The notes beneath the pieces were generated by a model. The model worked only from the letters and a program-made list of their open reading frames with translations, was not told where the DNA came from and did no database searches. Shown one piece after another: positions 25,974 through 34,606 of a stretch of 64,000 nt of DNA. The translations under genes and the position numbers were made by a program. This DNA comes from Gluconacetobacter takamatsuzukensis. GTDB lineage: Bacteria > Pseudomonadota > Alphaproteobacteria > Acetobacterales > Acetobacteraceae. Position 1 is the first letter of the stretch, and each line of letters opens with the position of its first letter. The stretch is from assembly GCF_014174275.1 (NCBI RefSeq), contig NZ_JABEQK010000015.1, positions 1 to 64,000 on the forward strand, read 5' to 3'.

Positions 25974-26660
25974 ATGACCCGCACCCCCACCACCCAACCC
26001 GCCCGCGCCCGCCGCCGCATGACGCTGAAGGAAGTCGAACGCTTCATCACCCTGCTGGCCGAAGCCCACCCCAATGCGGAAAGCGAGCTGGATTTCGTCG
26101 ACGACTACACGCTTCTGGTCGCCGTCGCCCTGTCCGCCCAGGCCACCGACGTCTCGGTCAATCGCGTGACCAAGGGCCTGTTCCGCGACGCCCCGAACCC
26201 CGCCGCGATGGTGGCACTGGGCGAGGACGCGGTCGGCGACCATATCCGCACCATCGGCCTGTGGCGCACCAAGGCCCGCAACGTCGTCGCCCTGTCGCAG
26301 GCCCTGCTCGACCAGCACGGCGGACAGGTCCCGCACGACCGCGCGGCCCTCGAAGCCCTGCCCGGCGTTGGCCGCAAGACCGCGAACGTGGTGATGAACG
26401 TGGCCTTCGGCGACAGCACCATGGCCGTCGACACGCACATCTTCCGCATCGGCAACCGCACCGGCCTGGCCCCCGGCAAGACCCCCCGCGCGGTGGAAGA
26501 CCAACTGGTCGCCCGCATCCCGGCCCCGATGCTGCGCCCGGCCCACCACTGGCTGATCCTGCACGGACGCTATGTCTGCAAGGCCCGCCGCCCGGAATGC
26601 TGGCGTTGCCCGGCGACGGAACCCTGCCAGTATACGGGCAAGGTGCTGATCGCGCCCTGA
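25974..26660 (+). CDS. nth: endonuclease III
   Basis: A DNA glycosylase/AP lyase that removes oxidised pyrimidines in base excision repair. A 228-residue HhH-GPD protein. The helix-hairpin-helix with catalytic Lys is LPGVGRKTANVV near residue 127, and the catalytic Asp is in VDTHIFR near 155. The iron-sulfur cluster ligands have the exact C-X6-C-X2-C-X5-C spacing in CKARRPECWRCPATEPC near 200. Length and residues are complete. It is convergent with comEC and followed at once by a copy of the intergenic repeat. Confidence 0.95.
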   Translation: MTRTPTTQPARARRRMTLKEVERFITLLAEAHPNAESELDFVDDYTLLVAVALSAQATDVSVNRVTKGLFRDAPNPAAMVALGEDAVGDHIRTIGLWRTKARNVVALSQALLDQHGGQVPHDRAALEALPGVGRKTANVVMNVAFGDSTMAVDTHIFRIGNRTGLAPGKTPRAVEDQLVARIPAPMLRPAHHWLILHGRYVCKARRPECWRCPATEPCQYTGKVLIAP

Positions 26661-26674
26661 TGCGGGAGCTTTCC

Positions 26675-26796
26675 GTTCTTTTTTTGAAAAAAAGAACCAA
26701 AAAACTTTTGATCTGTTCAGGAATTTTTTGCCGGGACACACGATGGCCCCAAACGAATAAAAGTCTTTTTGCTTTTTTTTTCTTCAGAAAAAGAAG
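26675..26796. repeat. intergenic palindromic repeat, copy 1 (left of comEC)
   Basis: A two-module unit of 122 bp. Module one is a near-perfect palindrome, GTTCTTTTTTT (26675-26685) with AAAAAAAGAAC (26687-26697), followed by CAAAAAACTTTT. Module two starts GTCTTTTTGC (26763) and ends in a hairpin with a TTCA loop and GAAAAAGAAG (26787-26796). The spacer between modules is not conserved with copy 2. Here it lies between convergent nth and comEC, where it can end transcription from both sides. Confidence 0.8.
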
Positions 26797-26799
26797 ACG

Positions 26800-28875
26800 C
26801 TACTCCCGCTGCGCCAGCGGCAATGCCGGCATTCCATGCTGCCCCGGCGCCAGCACCCACGGCCGCGCCCCCCGCCAATCGCGGTCCGAGATCACCACCG
26901 GACCACCCGACGACAGAAAGACAGCCTGCGCGCCACTCTTCCACGCCTCCAGCGTATCGAGCACGCGCACGCCCCGACAGCCCGCATCGTCCGGCACCAG
27001 CGTCACCAGCACCACCATTCCCGCGCAACCGGAAGACGGCGCCACGTCCCGCAGACGCACCCCGACACGCCCGCCATCCAGCAGGCATGCCCCCTCCCGG
27101 CAGGCCCCCGCCATCGGCGCAGGCGGCAGCGCCAGGGCCTGCCGCCAGTCCGCCTCGACCAGCCGCTCGCTGCCGGGGCGCGGGCCAATGCGCAGCACGC
27201 CGCCATCCCGCACGGCCACCGTCCGCCCATCGGGCGACAGCAGCAGATCCGGCCGCACGACCCAAAAGGGCACGGCCAGCGCCAGCACCATCGGCCCCAC
27301 CCCCCACCAGCGCCACCGCCCGGCCCACAGGCACAGCCAGCACAGGCCCAGCAACCACACAGCCAGCCCCCAGCCGGGCATGGCAGGCACCGCCAGCCGC
27401 GCCGCCGGCCAGCCGGAGACCATCCGCGCCAGATCGAGAATCACCCCAATGCCCCACCCCATCGGCACCAGCGCCGCGCCTTCCGCCCCCAATGGCATCA
27501 GCAACAGGGACAGCAGGCCCAGCGGCAGCACCCACATCGCCATCAGCGGCACCGCCAGCAGGTTGGCCAGCACGAACCAGGGCTGAAGCGTGCCGAAATG
27601 CGCCATCACCACCGGCACCGTCGCCCCACCGGCCAGCAAGCTGGCCTGCCCCAGATGCACGACATGAAGCAGGACACGCCGCCACCAGCCGGGCTGCTCG
27701 GTCAGGCGGGCAAGGACCGGCCGCGTGACCTCGGCCCCCGCCGCCAGCGCCATGACGGCCGCCAGGGACATCTGCAATGGCGCATCCAGCAGATCGGCCG
27801 GCCCGGTCAGCAGCAGCAGGATCGCTCCCACCGCCAACCCGCGCAGCGACAGCGCCCGCCGGCCGGTGACGATCGCCAGCACCACCAGCGCCGCCATGGT
27901 CAGGCTGCGCAACGCCGGCAGATGCGCCCCCGTCAGCCCCACATACACAATGCCGGCCCCCAGCCCCGCAATGGCGGCAATCGACCGGCACGGCCAATAC
28001 AGGGTCGCCCACTCCGAACAGGCCAGCAGCAGCCGCGTCACCGCCACCGAAACCCCCATGACGATGCCCAGATGCAGCCCCGCCACCGCCAGCAGATGCG
28101 CCAGCCCCGCATCGGCAAACGCGTCGCGATCCGCCTGGTCCATCCCGACGGCGGAACCGGTCAGCACCGCCGTCGCCACCCCGCCCGTGGCACCCGGCAA
28201 GGCGCGCACGATACGCGCCGCAACAAGCTCGCGTATCCCCTCCAGCGACGAAGTCCCCGGCACCGCCCCAATAGCCTCCGCCGGCCCCAAGGCCGTTCCG
28301 CTCCCGGCCGTTCCGTCGAAATAAGCCCGGCGCTGCCGGTCGGGACCACCGGGCCAGGACGGCGGCGCCGGCGGCCGCAACAGGGCCCGCACCCGTACCA
28401 CCATCCCCGGAACCAAAACCAGCGGATCGTCGGCCCGCAGACGCACGCGCAGGATGCGGCGCAGGGGCGGCATGCCGGCATCGAGCGGATCGTCCAGCAC
28501 CACGCCAGCCAGATCCAACCGCCGGACAGACGGCCCGTCAGACGCCGCCAGCAACGAAACCGCCACGACACGCCCGGTCACGATGCTCGCGCGCGCCGGC
28601 AGGTCGGGCAATGGCGACTGGCGATGCGTGGCCCAGAACGCGGCCAGAAACCCCACGGCCAGCGTCGCGGCACCCCCACCGAACATACGGGGCGCCAGCG
28701 CATAAGGCCGCCACGCGATCCAGCCCAGCCCCAGACCCGCGATGCCGGCCCCGGCGAGAACCGCCAGCGTGCCCGGCTCGTGGCGCAGCCCGAAATACCA
28801 GGCGATGCCCAGCCCCAGCCCGACCGGTACCCACAGCATCAGGCGCCGCTGTTCCGCCAGCAGCAGGCCGGCCAC
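26800..28875 (-). CDS. comEC: ComEC/Rec2 family DNA uptake channel protein
   Basis: An inner-membrane protein of about 690 residues with many hydrophobic helices, thought to form the channel that carries single-stranded DNA into the cytoplasm. Visible are an N-terminal hydrophobic pair, a soluble OB-like DUF4131 segment (PARASIVTGRVVAVSLLA and following, near residue 95), and the Competence core with LTGSAVGMDQADRDAFADAGLAHLLAVAGLHLGI split over residues 240-275. The C-terminus has no HxHxDH metallo-lactamase motif. The start is uncertain: the frame is open to 28947 but that stretch is the neighbouring repeat. GTG 28875 keeps the family N-terminus; ATG 28839 is also possible. dprA in this window is a natural partner. 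Confidence 0.85.
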   Translation of the reverse strand: MAGLLLAEQRRLMLWVPVGLGLGIAWYFGLRHEPGTLAVLAGAGIAGLGLGWIAWRPYALAPRMFGGGAATLAVGFLAAFWATHRQSPLPDLPARASIVTGRVVAVSLLAASDGPSVRRLDLAGVVLDDPLDAGMPPLRRILRVRLRADDPLVLVPGMVVRVRALLRPPAPPSWPGGPDRQRRAYFDGTAGSGTALGPAEAIGAVPGTSSLEGIRELVAARIVRALPGATGGVATAVLTGSAVGMDQADRDAFADAGLAHLLAVAGLHLGIVMGVSVAVTRLLLACSEWATLYWPCRSIAAIAGLGAGIVYVGLTGAHLPALRSLTMAALVVLAIVTGRRALSLRGLAVGAILLLLTGPADLLDAPLQMSLAAVMALAAGAEVTRPVLARLTEQPGWWRRVLLHVVHLGQASLLAGGATVPVVMAHFGTLQPWFVLANLLAVPLMAMWVLPLGLLSLLLMPLGAEGAALVPMGWGIGVILDLARMVSGWPAARLAVPAMPGWGLAVWLLGLCWLCLWAGRWRWWGVGPMVLALAVPFWVVRPDLLLSPDGRTVAVRDGGVLRIGPRPGSERLVEADWRQALALPPAPMAGACREGACLLDGGRVGVRLRDVAPSSGCAGMVVLVTLVPDDAGCRGVRVLDTLEAWKSGAQAVFLSSGGPVVISDRDWRGARPWVLAPGQHGMPALPLAQRE

Positions 28876-28883
28876 CGCCTCCC

Positions 28884-29006
28884 GTTCTTTTTTGAAAAAA
28901 AGAACCAAGAAACTTTTAGCCTTTTTAAGAGGAAAACCGCCCCACAAGGCAGAATGCCGACAACAGATTAAACGTCTTTTTGCTTCTTTTTCTTCAGAAA
29001 AAGAAG
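28884..29006. repeat. intergenic palindromic repeat, copy 2 (right of comEC)
   Basis: The same two-module structure as 26675-26796, in the same orientation, 123 bp. GTTCTTTTTT (28884-28893) pairs with AAAAAAAGAAC (28895-28905), then CAAGAAACTTTT. Module two runs from GTCTTTTTGC (28974) to the perfect hairpin CTTCTTTTTC-TTCA-GAAAAAGAAG ending at 29006. It lies between the divergent comEC and gltX starts, where a terminator for either gene makes no sense. Confidence 0.8.
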
Positions 29007-29087
29007 AGACAAACGCGCCCCGCCCACAAGGCTCCCATACCGGCGCCCCCTGTCGGCAGACATCGTCCCATGGTAAAGAGCCGGCTC

Positions 29088-30488
29088 ATGACCGTTCGTA
29101 CGCGCTTCGCCCCCAGCCCGACCGGGTTGCTGCATATCGGCAACGCCCGCGCCGCCCTGTTCAACTTCCTCTATGCCCGCCACCATGGGGGAAAATTCCT
29201 GCTTCGTATCGAGGATACGGACCGCGAGCGATCGACCCAGCACGCGGTCGACGTCCTGTTCGACGGGCTGGCCTGGATGGGCATCACCCCGGACGAGGAA
29301 CCGGTGTTCCAGTCCACGCGCCAGGCCCGGCACGCCGAAATCGCGCACCACCTGCTGGCGCAGGGCCTGGCCTATCGCTGCTACTGCACGCAGGAAGAAC
29401 TGCAGCAGATGCGCGAGCAGGCGATGGCCGAGGGCAAGCCCCCCCGCTATAACGGCTACTGGCGCGATCGTGATCCGTCCGAAGCCCCGCCCGGCGCCCC
29501 CTATACGGTGCGCATCCGCGCCCCGCGCGAGGGCGAGACCGTGATCCAGGACCTGGTGCAGGGCGATGTCCACGTCGCCAACGCCGAAATGGACGACATG
29601 ATCATCCTGCGCGCCGACGGCACGCCGGTCTACCAGCTCGCGGTGGTGGTCGACGACCATGACATGGACATCACCCATGTCATCCGCGGCGACGATCACC
29701 TGACCAACACGTTCCGCCAGGCGATGATCTATCGCGCCATGGGCTGGGACCTGCCGAAATTCGCGCACCTGCCGCTGATCCACGGTCCGGACGGCGCCAA
29801 GCTGTCCAAGCGCCACGGCGCGCAGTCGGTCGTGGAATTCCGCGACATGGGCTACCTGCCCGAGGCCCTGAACAACTACCTGCTGCGCCTCGGCTGGGGC
29901 CATGGCGACGCCGAGATCCTGTCGCGCGACGAGCAGATCCAGCTCTTCGACCTCGACGGCGTCGGCCGCTCGCCCTCGCGCATGGACTACGCCAAGCTCT
30001 CGCACCTGAATGGCGTCTGGCTGCGCCAGGCCGACGACGCACGCCTGACCGACGACGTCGTGGAGCGCCTGGCCGGGCGCGAGGGCGTGACCGTCGACGA
30101 CACGCTGCGCGCGCGCATCCTCACCCTGATGCCGGGCCTGAAGGAACGCGCGAAGACACTGGTCGAACTGGCCGACAGCGCCGCCTTCCTCGGCCGGCAC
30201 GTGCCGCTGGCGTTCGACGCCAAGGCCGAAAAGCTGCTGACGGACGAGGCCCGCGCCATGCTCGGTCTGCTGGCCCGCGAACTCGCGGTGCTGGCCGAAT
30301 TCGACGCCCCGTCGATCGACGCCGCCCTGCGCCATTTCGCCGAGAATCACGGCCACAAGCTGGGCCAGGTCGCCCAGCCCCTGCGCGCCGCCATGACCGG
30401 TGGCGCCACCTCGCCGGGCATCGACGCCACGCTGGCCGCCCTGGGCCGGGACGAGGTGATGGCGCGGCTGGGGGCCGTCGCCCGATGA
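29088..30488 (+). CDS. gltX: glutamate--tRNA ligase
   Basis: Charges tRNA-Glu (and in many alphaproteobacteria tRNA-Gln, for later amidation). A 466-residue class I synthetase: the HIGH motif is HIGN (16-19) and the KMSKS motif is KLSKR (238-242). RFAPSPTG and LLRIEDTD are family signatures. ATG 29088 gives the usual [13 protein letters not shown] start; an ATG at 29070 would add six residues. Only CYC of the zinc-ribbon Cys set is visible (near 98-100), so the zinc site may be absent. The stop overlaps the pyrB start by 4 bp. Confidence 0.94.
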   Translation: MTVRTRFAPSPTGLLHIGNARAALFNFLYARHHGGKFLLRIEDTDRERSTQHAVDVLFDGLAWMGITPDEEPVFQSTRQARHAEIAHHLLAQGLAYRCYCTQEELQQMREQAMAEGKPPRYNGYWRDRDPSEAPPGAPYTVRIRAPREGETVIQDLVQGDVHVANAEMDDMIILRADGTPVYQLAVVVDDHDMDITHVIRGDDHLTNTFRQAMIYRAMGWDLPKFAHLPLIHGPDGAKLSKRHGAQSVVEFRDMGYLPEALNNYLLRLGWGHGDAEILSRDEQIQLFDLDGVGRSPSRMDYAKLSHLNGVWLRQADDARLTDDVVERLAGREGVTVDDTLRARILTLMPGLKERAKTLVELADSAAFLGRHVPLAFDAKAEKLLTDEARAMLGLLARELAVLAEFDAPSIDAALRHFAENHGHKLGQVAQPLRAAMTGGATSPGIDATLAALGRDEVMARLGAVAR

Positions 30489-31450
30489 ACGACAGCCCGC
30501 GCGCGGCGCCGCCCCGGTTCTTCCCGCAGCACGGGCGCCACCTGCTGGGTCTCCAGGGCATGCATCCCACCCGGATCGTGCCTTTCCTGGACCTGGCCGA
30601 GAGCTACGCGCTGATGAACCGCTCGCGCCAGACCCCGCGCGACCGACTGCGCGGGCGCACCGTCATCAACTTGTTCTTCGAGGACAGCACGCGCACCCGC
30701 ACCTCGTTCGAACTGGCCGCGAAGCGGCTGGGCGCGGACGTGGTCAACATGAGCGTGGCCACCTCGTCGGTGAACAAGGGCGAGACCCTGCTGGACACCG
30801 CCGCGACGCTGAATGCGATGCGCACCGACCTGCTGGTGGTGCGCCATTCGCAGTCCGGCGCGCCGGCCCTGCTGGCCCGCAAGGTCGAGGCCAGCGTGGT
30901 GAATGCCGGCGACGGCACGCACGAACACCCGACCCAGGCCCTGCTGGACGCCCTGACCATCCGCCGGCATTTCGGCACGCTGCACGGGCTGACGGTGGCG
31001 ATCTGCGGCGATGTCAGCCACAGCCGGGTGGCGCGGTCCAACATCCACCTGCTGACGGCCATGGGGGCAAAGGTGCGGGTGGTCGGCCCGCCGACGCTGA
31101 TCCCGGGCGCGATCGGCGCGCTGGGCGTGGATGTCCATTACGCGATGGAAGACGGGCTGCGCGACGCCGACGTGGTGATGATGCTGCGCATGCAGCGCGA
31201 GCGGATGAATGGCGGCCAGGTCCCCAGCCCGCGCGAATATTTCCGTTTCTACGGGCTGGACCTCAAGCGGCTGGCCATGGCCCGCCCGGGCGCGCTGGTC
31301 ATGCACCCCGGCCCGATGAACCGCGGTGTCGAGATCGAAAGCCGCGTCGCCGATTCAGACCAGAGCGTGATCCGCGAACAGGTCGAGATGGGGGTGGCCG
31401 TGCGCATGGCCGTCCTCGACCTGCTGTCGCGCGCCGGAGACCAGACGTGA
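30485..31450 (+). CDS. pyrB: aspartate carbamoyltransferase catalytic subunit
   Basis: First committed step of pyrimidine synthesis, joining carbamoyl phosphate and aspartate. A 321-residue protein with the carbamoyl-phosphate loop [14 protein letters not shown] near residue 60, the [14 protein letters not shown] motif split as [13 protein letters not shown] near 140, and [12 protein letters not shown] near 176. It overlaps gltX by ATGA and the dihydroorotase homologue by GTGA. It likely forms a complex with the following gene product, as in bacteria with pseudo-dihydroorotase partners. No pyrI regulatory gene is present. Confidence 0.94.
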   Translation: MNDSPRAAPPRFFPQHGRHLLGLQGMHPTRIVPFLDLAESYALMNRSRQTPRDRLRGRTVINLFFEDSTRTRTSFELAAKRLGADVVNMSVATSSVNKGETLLDTAATLNAMRTDLLVVRHSQSGAPALLARKVEASVVNAGDGTHEHPTQALLDALTIRRHFGTLHGLTVAICGDVSHSRVARSNIHLLTAMGAKVRVVGPPTLIPGAIGALGVDVHYAMEDGLRDADVVMMLRMQRERMNGGQVPSPREYFRFYGLDLKRLAMARPGALVMHPGPMNRGVEIESRVADSDQSVIREQVEMGVAVRMAVLDLLSRAGDQT

Positions 31451-32760
31451 CCGTTTCCCACCCGATGGCCCAGCCCATCCTGTTCGAGAATGTCCGCCTG
31501 ATCGACCCCGCGCGGGGCCTGGACCGGCCGGGGCGCCTGCTGGTCCGTGGCGGCACGATCGCCGGCACCGACCTTCCGGAGTCCGAAGGCGTGCCCGACG
31601 GCGCCCATGTGGTCGATGGCGGGGGCGCGGTGCTCTGCCCCGGCCTGGTCGACATGCGGGTGGCGATCGGCGAACCCGGATTCGAATATCGCGAAACCGT
31701 GGCCTCGGCGGCGCGCGCGGCGGCGGCCGGCGGCATCACCACAATGGCGGTGCTGCCCAACAGCCAGCCGGCAATCGACGATCCCGCCCTGGTGCGCCAC
31801 CTGCGCGCGCGGGCCGAGGAAACGGGCATGGTCTCGATCCTGCCCTACGGCGCGCTGACCCGCCGGTGCGAAGGCAGCGAGATGGCCGAGATCGGCCTGC
31901 TCAACGAGGCCGGCGCGGTCGCCTTCACCGACGGCACGCGGGCCCTGGCCGATGCGCGGATGATGCGCCTTGCCCTGACCTATGCAAGGGGCTTCGACGC
32001 CCTGGTCGTCCAACACCCCGAGGACCCGTCGCTGGCGCGCGGCGGCTGTGCGACCGACGGCGAACTGGCCACCCGCCTCGGCCTGCCGGGCATCCCCACG
32101 GCGGCCGAGGCGATCATGATCGCCCGCGACCTGCGGCTGGCCGAACTGACGCGCGGCCGCCTGCATTTCGCCCATGTCTCGACGGCGGAAGGCTTGGACC
32201 TGATCCGCGCCGCCAAGGCGCGCGGCCTGCGCGTGACCTGCGACACCGCCCCGCCCTATTTCGACCTGAACGAGACCGCGATCGGCGATTTCCGCACCTA
32301 CGCCAAACTGTCGCCCCCCCTGCGCGGCGAGGCCGACCGGCTGGCCGTCTGCGCCGCGCTGGCCGACGGCACGATCGACGCCATCGCCTCCGACCACGCC
32401 CCCTGCGACGCCGACGACAAGCGCCAGCCCTTCGCCGTGGCCGCGGCCGGCGGCACCGGGCTCGCGACCCTGCTGGCCGTCACGCTGGCACGGGTGCATG
32501 GCGGCAACCTGAAGCTGATCGACGCGCTGGGCCTGCTGACCCACCGGCCAGCCGCCCTGCTGGGCAGCGACGCCGGCACGCTGGCCGACGGCGCGGTGGC
32601 CGATCTGTGCCTGTTCGACCCCGACCGCGCCTGGCAGATCGTGGCCGGCGACCTGCCGGGCCGCGCCCGCAACACGCCCTTCGACGGCCGGGCGGTCGAA
32701 GGCCGCGTGCTGGGCACCTGGAAGGCCGGACGCCAGGTCTACGGCCAGGACGCGGCATGA
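31447..32760 (+). CDS. pyrC: dihydroorotase homologue lacking the metal-binding HxH (probably noncatalytic)
   Basis: A 437-residue amidohydrolase-fold protein immediately after pyrB. Active dihydroorotases have a D-x-H-x-H-x-R-E-P-G motif. Here the stretch is [11 protein letters not shown], with Arg71 and Ala73 in place of the two histidines and Gly for the substrate Arg. Later motifs are kept: [24 protein letters not shown], and ASDHAPC. This pattern fits the PyrX or pseudo-dihydroorotase group, which stabilises aspartate carbamoyltransferase and does no chemistry. A true dihydroorotase would then be encoded elsewhere. GTG start coupled to pyrB; overlaps plsY. Confidence 0.85.
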   Translation: MTVSHPMAQPILFENVRLIDPARGLDRPGRLLVRGGTIAGTDLPESEGVPDGAHVVDGGGAVLCPGLVDMRVAIGEPGFEYRETVASAARAAAAGGITTMAVLPNSQPAIDDPALVRHLRARAEETGMVSILPYGALTRRCEGSEMAEIGLLNEAGAVAFTDGTRALADARMMRLALTYARGFDALVVQHPEDPSLARGGCATDGELATRLGLPGIPTAAEAIMIARDLRLAELTRGRLHFAHVSTAEGLDLIRAAKARGLRVTCDTAPPYFDLNETAIGDFRTYAKLSPPLRGEADRLAVCAALADGTIDAIASDHAPCDADDKRQPFAVAAAGGTGLATLLAVTLARVHGGNLKLIDALGLLTHRPAALLGSDAGTLADGAVADLCLFDPDRAWQIVAGDLPGRARNTPFDGRAVEGRVLGTWKAGRQVYGQDAA

Positions 32761-33398
32761 TGTCCGAAACGCTCCCGGGCTACGTCCTGCAATTGCTGGC
32801 GGCCATCGCCGTGCTGGCCTACGTCATCGGCAGCATCCCCTTCGGCCTGTTGCTGACGCAGTTGGGCGGCGCGGGCGACATCCGCACCATCGGGTCGGGC
32901 AATATCGGCGCGACCAACGTGCTGCGCACCGGCCGGCGCGGGCTGGCGGCGGCGACGCTGCTGTTCGATGGCGGCAAGGGCGCGTTCGCGGTGCTGTGCG
33001 GCTTCATCCTCTCGCCCTTCCATCCCGCACAGGCCATGGCGGTGGCGGCCCTGTTCGCCGTCATCGGCCATTGCTTCCCCATCTGGCTGAAATTCAAGGG
33101 CGGCAAGGGCGTCGCCACCGGGCTGGGGGCGGCGCTGGCGCTGTCGCCGCTCACCGGCCTCGCCTGCTGCGCCATCTGGCTGGGCGTGGCGAAACTGACC
33201 CGGATCTCCTCGGCCGGCGCGCTGGCCGCCTTCGTGGCCATGCCCGTGCTGCTGGCGGCGCTGGGCGGCGAAGGCCTGCGCGCGCCGGCCCCGATGGCGG
33301 GGCTGCTGATCGCGCTGCTGGTCATCGCCCGGCACCACGGCAATATCCGCCGCCTGCTCAACGGAACCGAACCGCGAATCGGGCGGAAGGCTCCGTGA
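32757..33398 (+). CDS. plsY: glycerol-3-phosphate acyltransferase PlsY
   Basis: Transfers the acyl group of acyl phosphate to glycerol-3-phosphate, first step of phospholipid synthesis, at the inner membrane. A 213-residue protein with about five membrane helices and the three conserved cytoplasmic motifs: GSGNIGATNVLRTG near residue 47, KFKGGKGVATGLG near 114, and RHHGNIRRLLNGTEPRIG near 193. ATGs at 32757 and 32760 are adjacent, overlapping the stop of the preceding gene. It overlaps dprA by 4 bp. plsY next to dprA and topA is conserved in alphaproteobacteria. Confidence 0.95.
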   Translation: MMSETLPGYVLQLLAAIAVLAYVIGSIPFGLLLTQLGGAGDIRTIGSGNIGATNVLRTGRRGLAAATLLFDGGKGAFAVLCGFILSPFHPAQAMAVAALFAVIGHCFPIWLKFKGGKGVATGLGAALALSPLTGLACCAIWLGVAKLTRISSAGALAAFVAMPVLLAALGGEGLRAPAPMAGLLIALLVIARHHGNIRRLLNGTEPRIGRKAP

Positions 33399-34570
33399 CA
33401 CCGGCCGGGCCGCTGGCCGCGCGCCTTCGCCTGGCCCGCAGCGAAGGCGTCGGCCCAGTCGGCTACCGCAAGCTCCTGCTCGATTACGGCGACGCCGAAA
33501 GCGCCCTGTCCGCCCTGCCGGCCCGCGCCCGCGCCGCCGGCCGCGCCCGCATGCTGCGCATCCCGCCCGAGGACGAGATCGCGGCGGAAATCGCGGGCAC
33601 GGCGGCCCTTGGCGGCCGGATCCTGATGCTGGGCGACCCCGATTACCCCCCGCTGCTGGCCGCCATCCACGATGCGCCGCCGGCCCTCTCGGTCCTGGGC
33701 GACCCGGCCCGGCTGAACGGGCGCTGCGTCGCCATCGTGGGGGCGCGCAACGCCTCCTCCAACGGCGCGCGAATGGCCGAAAGCCTCGCCGCGACCCTGG
33801 CGGCCCAGGGCGTCACCGTGGTCTCGGGCCTGGCGCGCGGCATCGATGCCGCCGCCCATCTCGGGGCGCTGCGGGCCGGCATCACCATCGCCGCCGTCGC
33901 CGGGGGCCTCGACCGTCCCTACCCGGCGGACCATGCGCAATTGCAGGACAGGATTGCGCAATACGGTGCCGTCGTCACCGAAACCCCGCTGGGTATCGCA
34001 CCGCAGAGCCGCCATTTCCCCCGCCGCAACCGCCTGATCGCCGGCCTCTCGCTGGGCTGCGTGGTGGTCGAGGCCGCACTGCGCTCGGGCAGCCTGATCA
34101 CCGCCGACCTGGCGGCGGGCTATGGCCGCACGGTCTTCGCGGTGCCCGGATCGCCGCTGGACCCGCGCAGCCGGGGCACGAATGCCCTGCTGCGGCGCGG
34201 CGCGATCCTGACCGAAAGCGAGAACGATATCCTGGCCGAACTCCCCCACGCGGCGACGACCGGCCTTTTTTTCGCCAGCCCGCCGGGCCACCCCGGCCGG
34301 CTGGCGCAAACCACCGCACCCTGGCCGGAACCGCCGGCCCCAGGCACCCCTTTCTCCCCTTCCGACACTTCGGAGGAAGCCTCCGATATCCGCCAGGCGA
34401 TCCTGACTCTGCTGTCATTCACGCCAACGCCGGTTGACGATCTTGTACGGCGCTGCCAGTTCTCGACATCGGCGATCCTGACCGTACTGTCGGAACTGGA
34501 ACTGGCAGGCGACATTGAAACCCTTCCGGGCGGGAGTGTCGTCCTTCCATCCCTGCCCGACGGACCCTGA
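33395..34570 (+). CDS. dprA: DNA-processing protein DprA (Smf)
   Basis: Binds incoming single-stranded DNA during transformation and loads RecA. A 391-residue protein: an N-terminal SAM-like helical region, a central Rossmann-like domain with VAIVGARNASSNGARMA near residue 112, VVSGLARGIDAAAHLGAL near 142 and GRTVFAVPGSPLDPRSRGTNALL near 244, and a C-terminal winged-helix-like domain after a Pro-rich linker. GTG start overlaps the plsY stop. It is co-encoded with topA and on the same contig as comEC, so natural transformation machinery is at least partly present. Confidence 0.94.
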   Translation: MTPAGPLAARLRLARSEGVGPVGYRKLLLDYGDAESALSALPARARAAGRARMLRIPPEDEIAAEIAGTAALGGRILMLGDPDYPPLLAAIHDAPPALSVLGDPARLNGRCVAIVGARNASSNGARMAESLAATLAAQGVTVVSGLARGIDAAAHLGALRAGITIAAVAGGLDRPYPADHAQLQDRIAQYGAVVTETPLGIAPQSRHFPRRNRLIAGLSLGCVVVEAALRSGSLITADLAAGYGRTVFAVPGSPLDPRSRGTNALLRRGAILTESENDILAELPHAATTGLFFASPPGHPGRLAQTTAPWPEPPAPGTPFSPSDTSEEASDIRQAILTLLSFTPTPVDDLVRRCQFSTSAILTVLSELELAGDIETLPGGSVVLPSLPDGP

Positions 34571-34606
34571 CGGGCGCCGGAACGAGACGCGTGATCCGGA
34601 GACAGA

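Noticed and set aside
26836-28971. 711-codon plus-strand open frame opposite comEC
   Set aside because: The translation is a Gln/Arg/His/Pro run typical of an antisense frame, while the minus strand encodes a clear ComEC with membrane helices.
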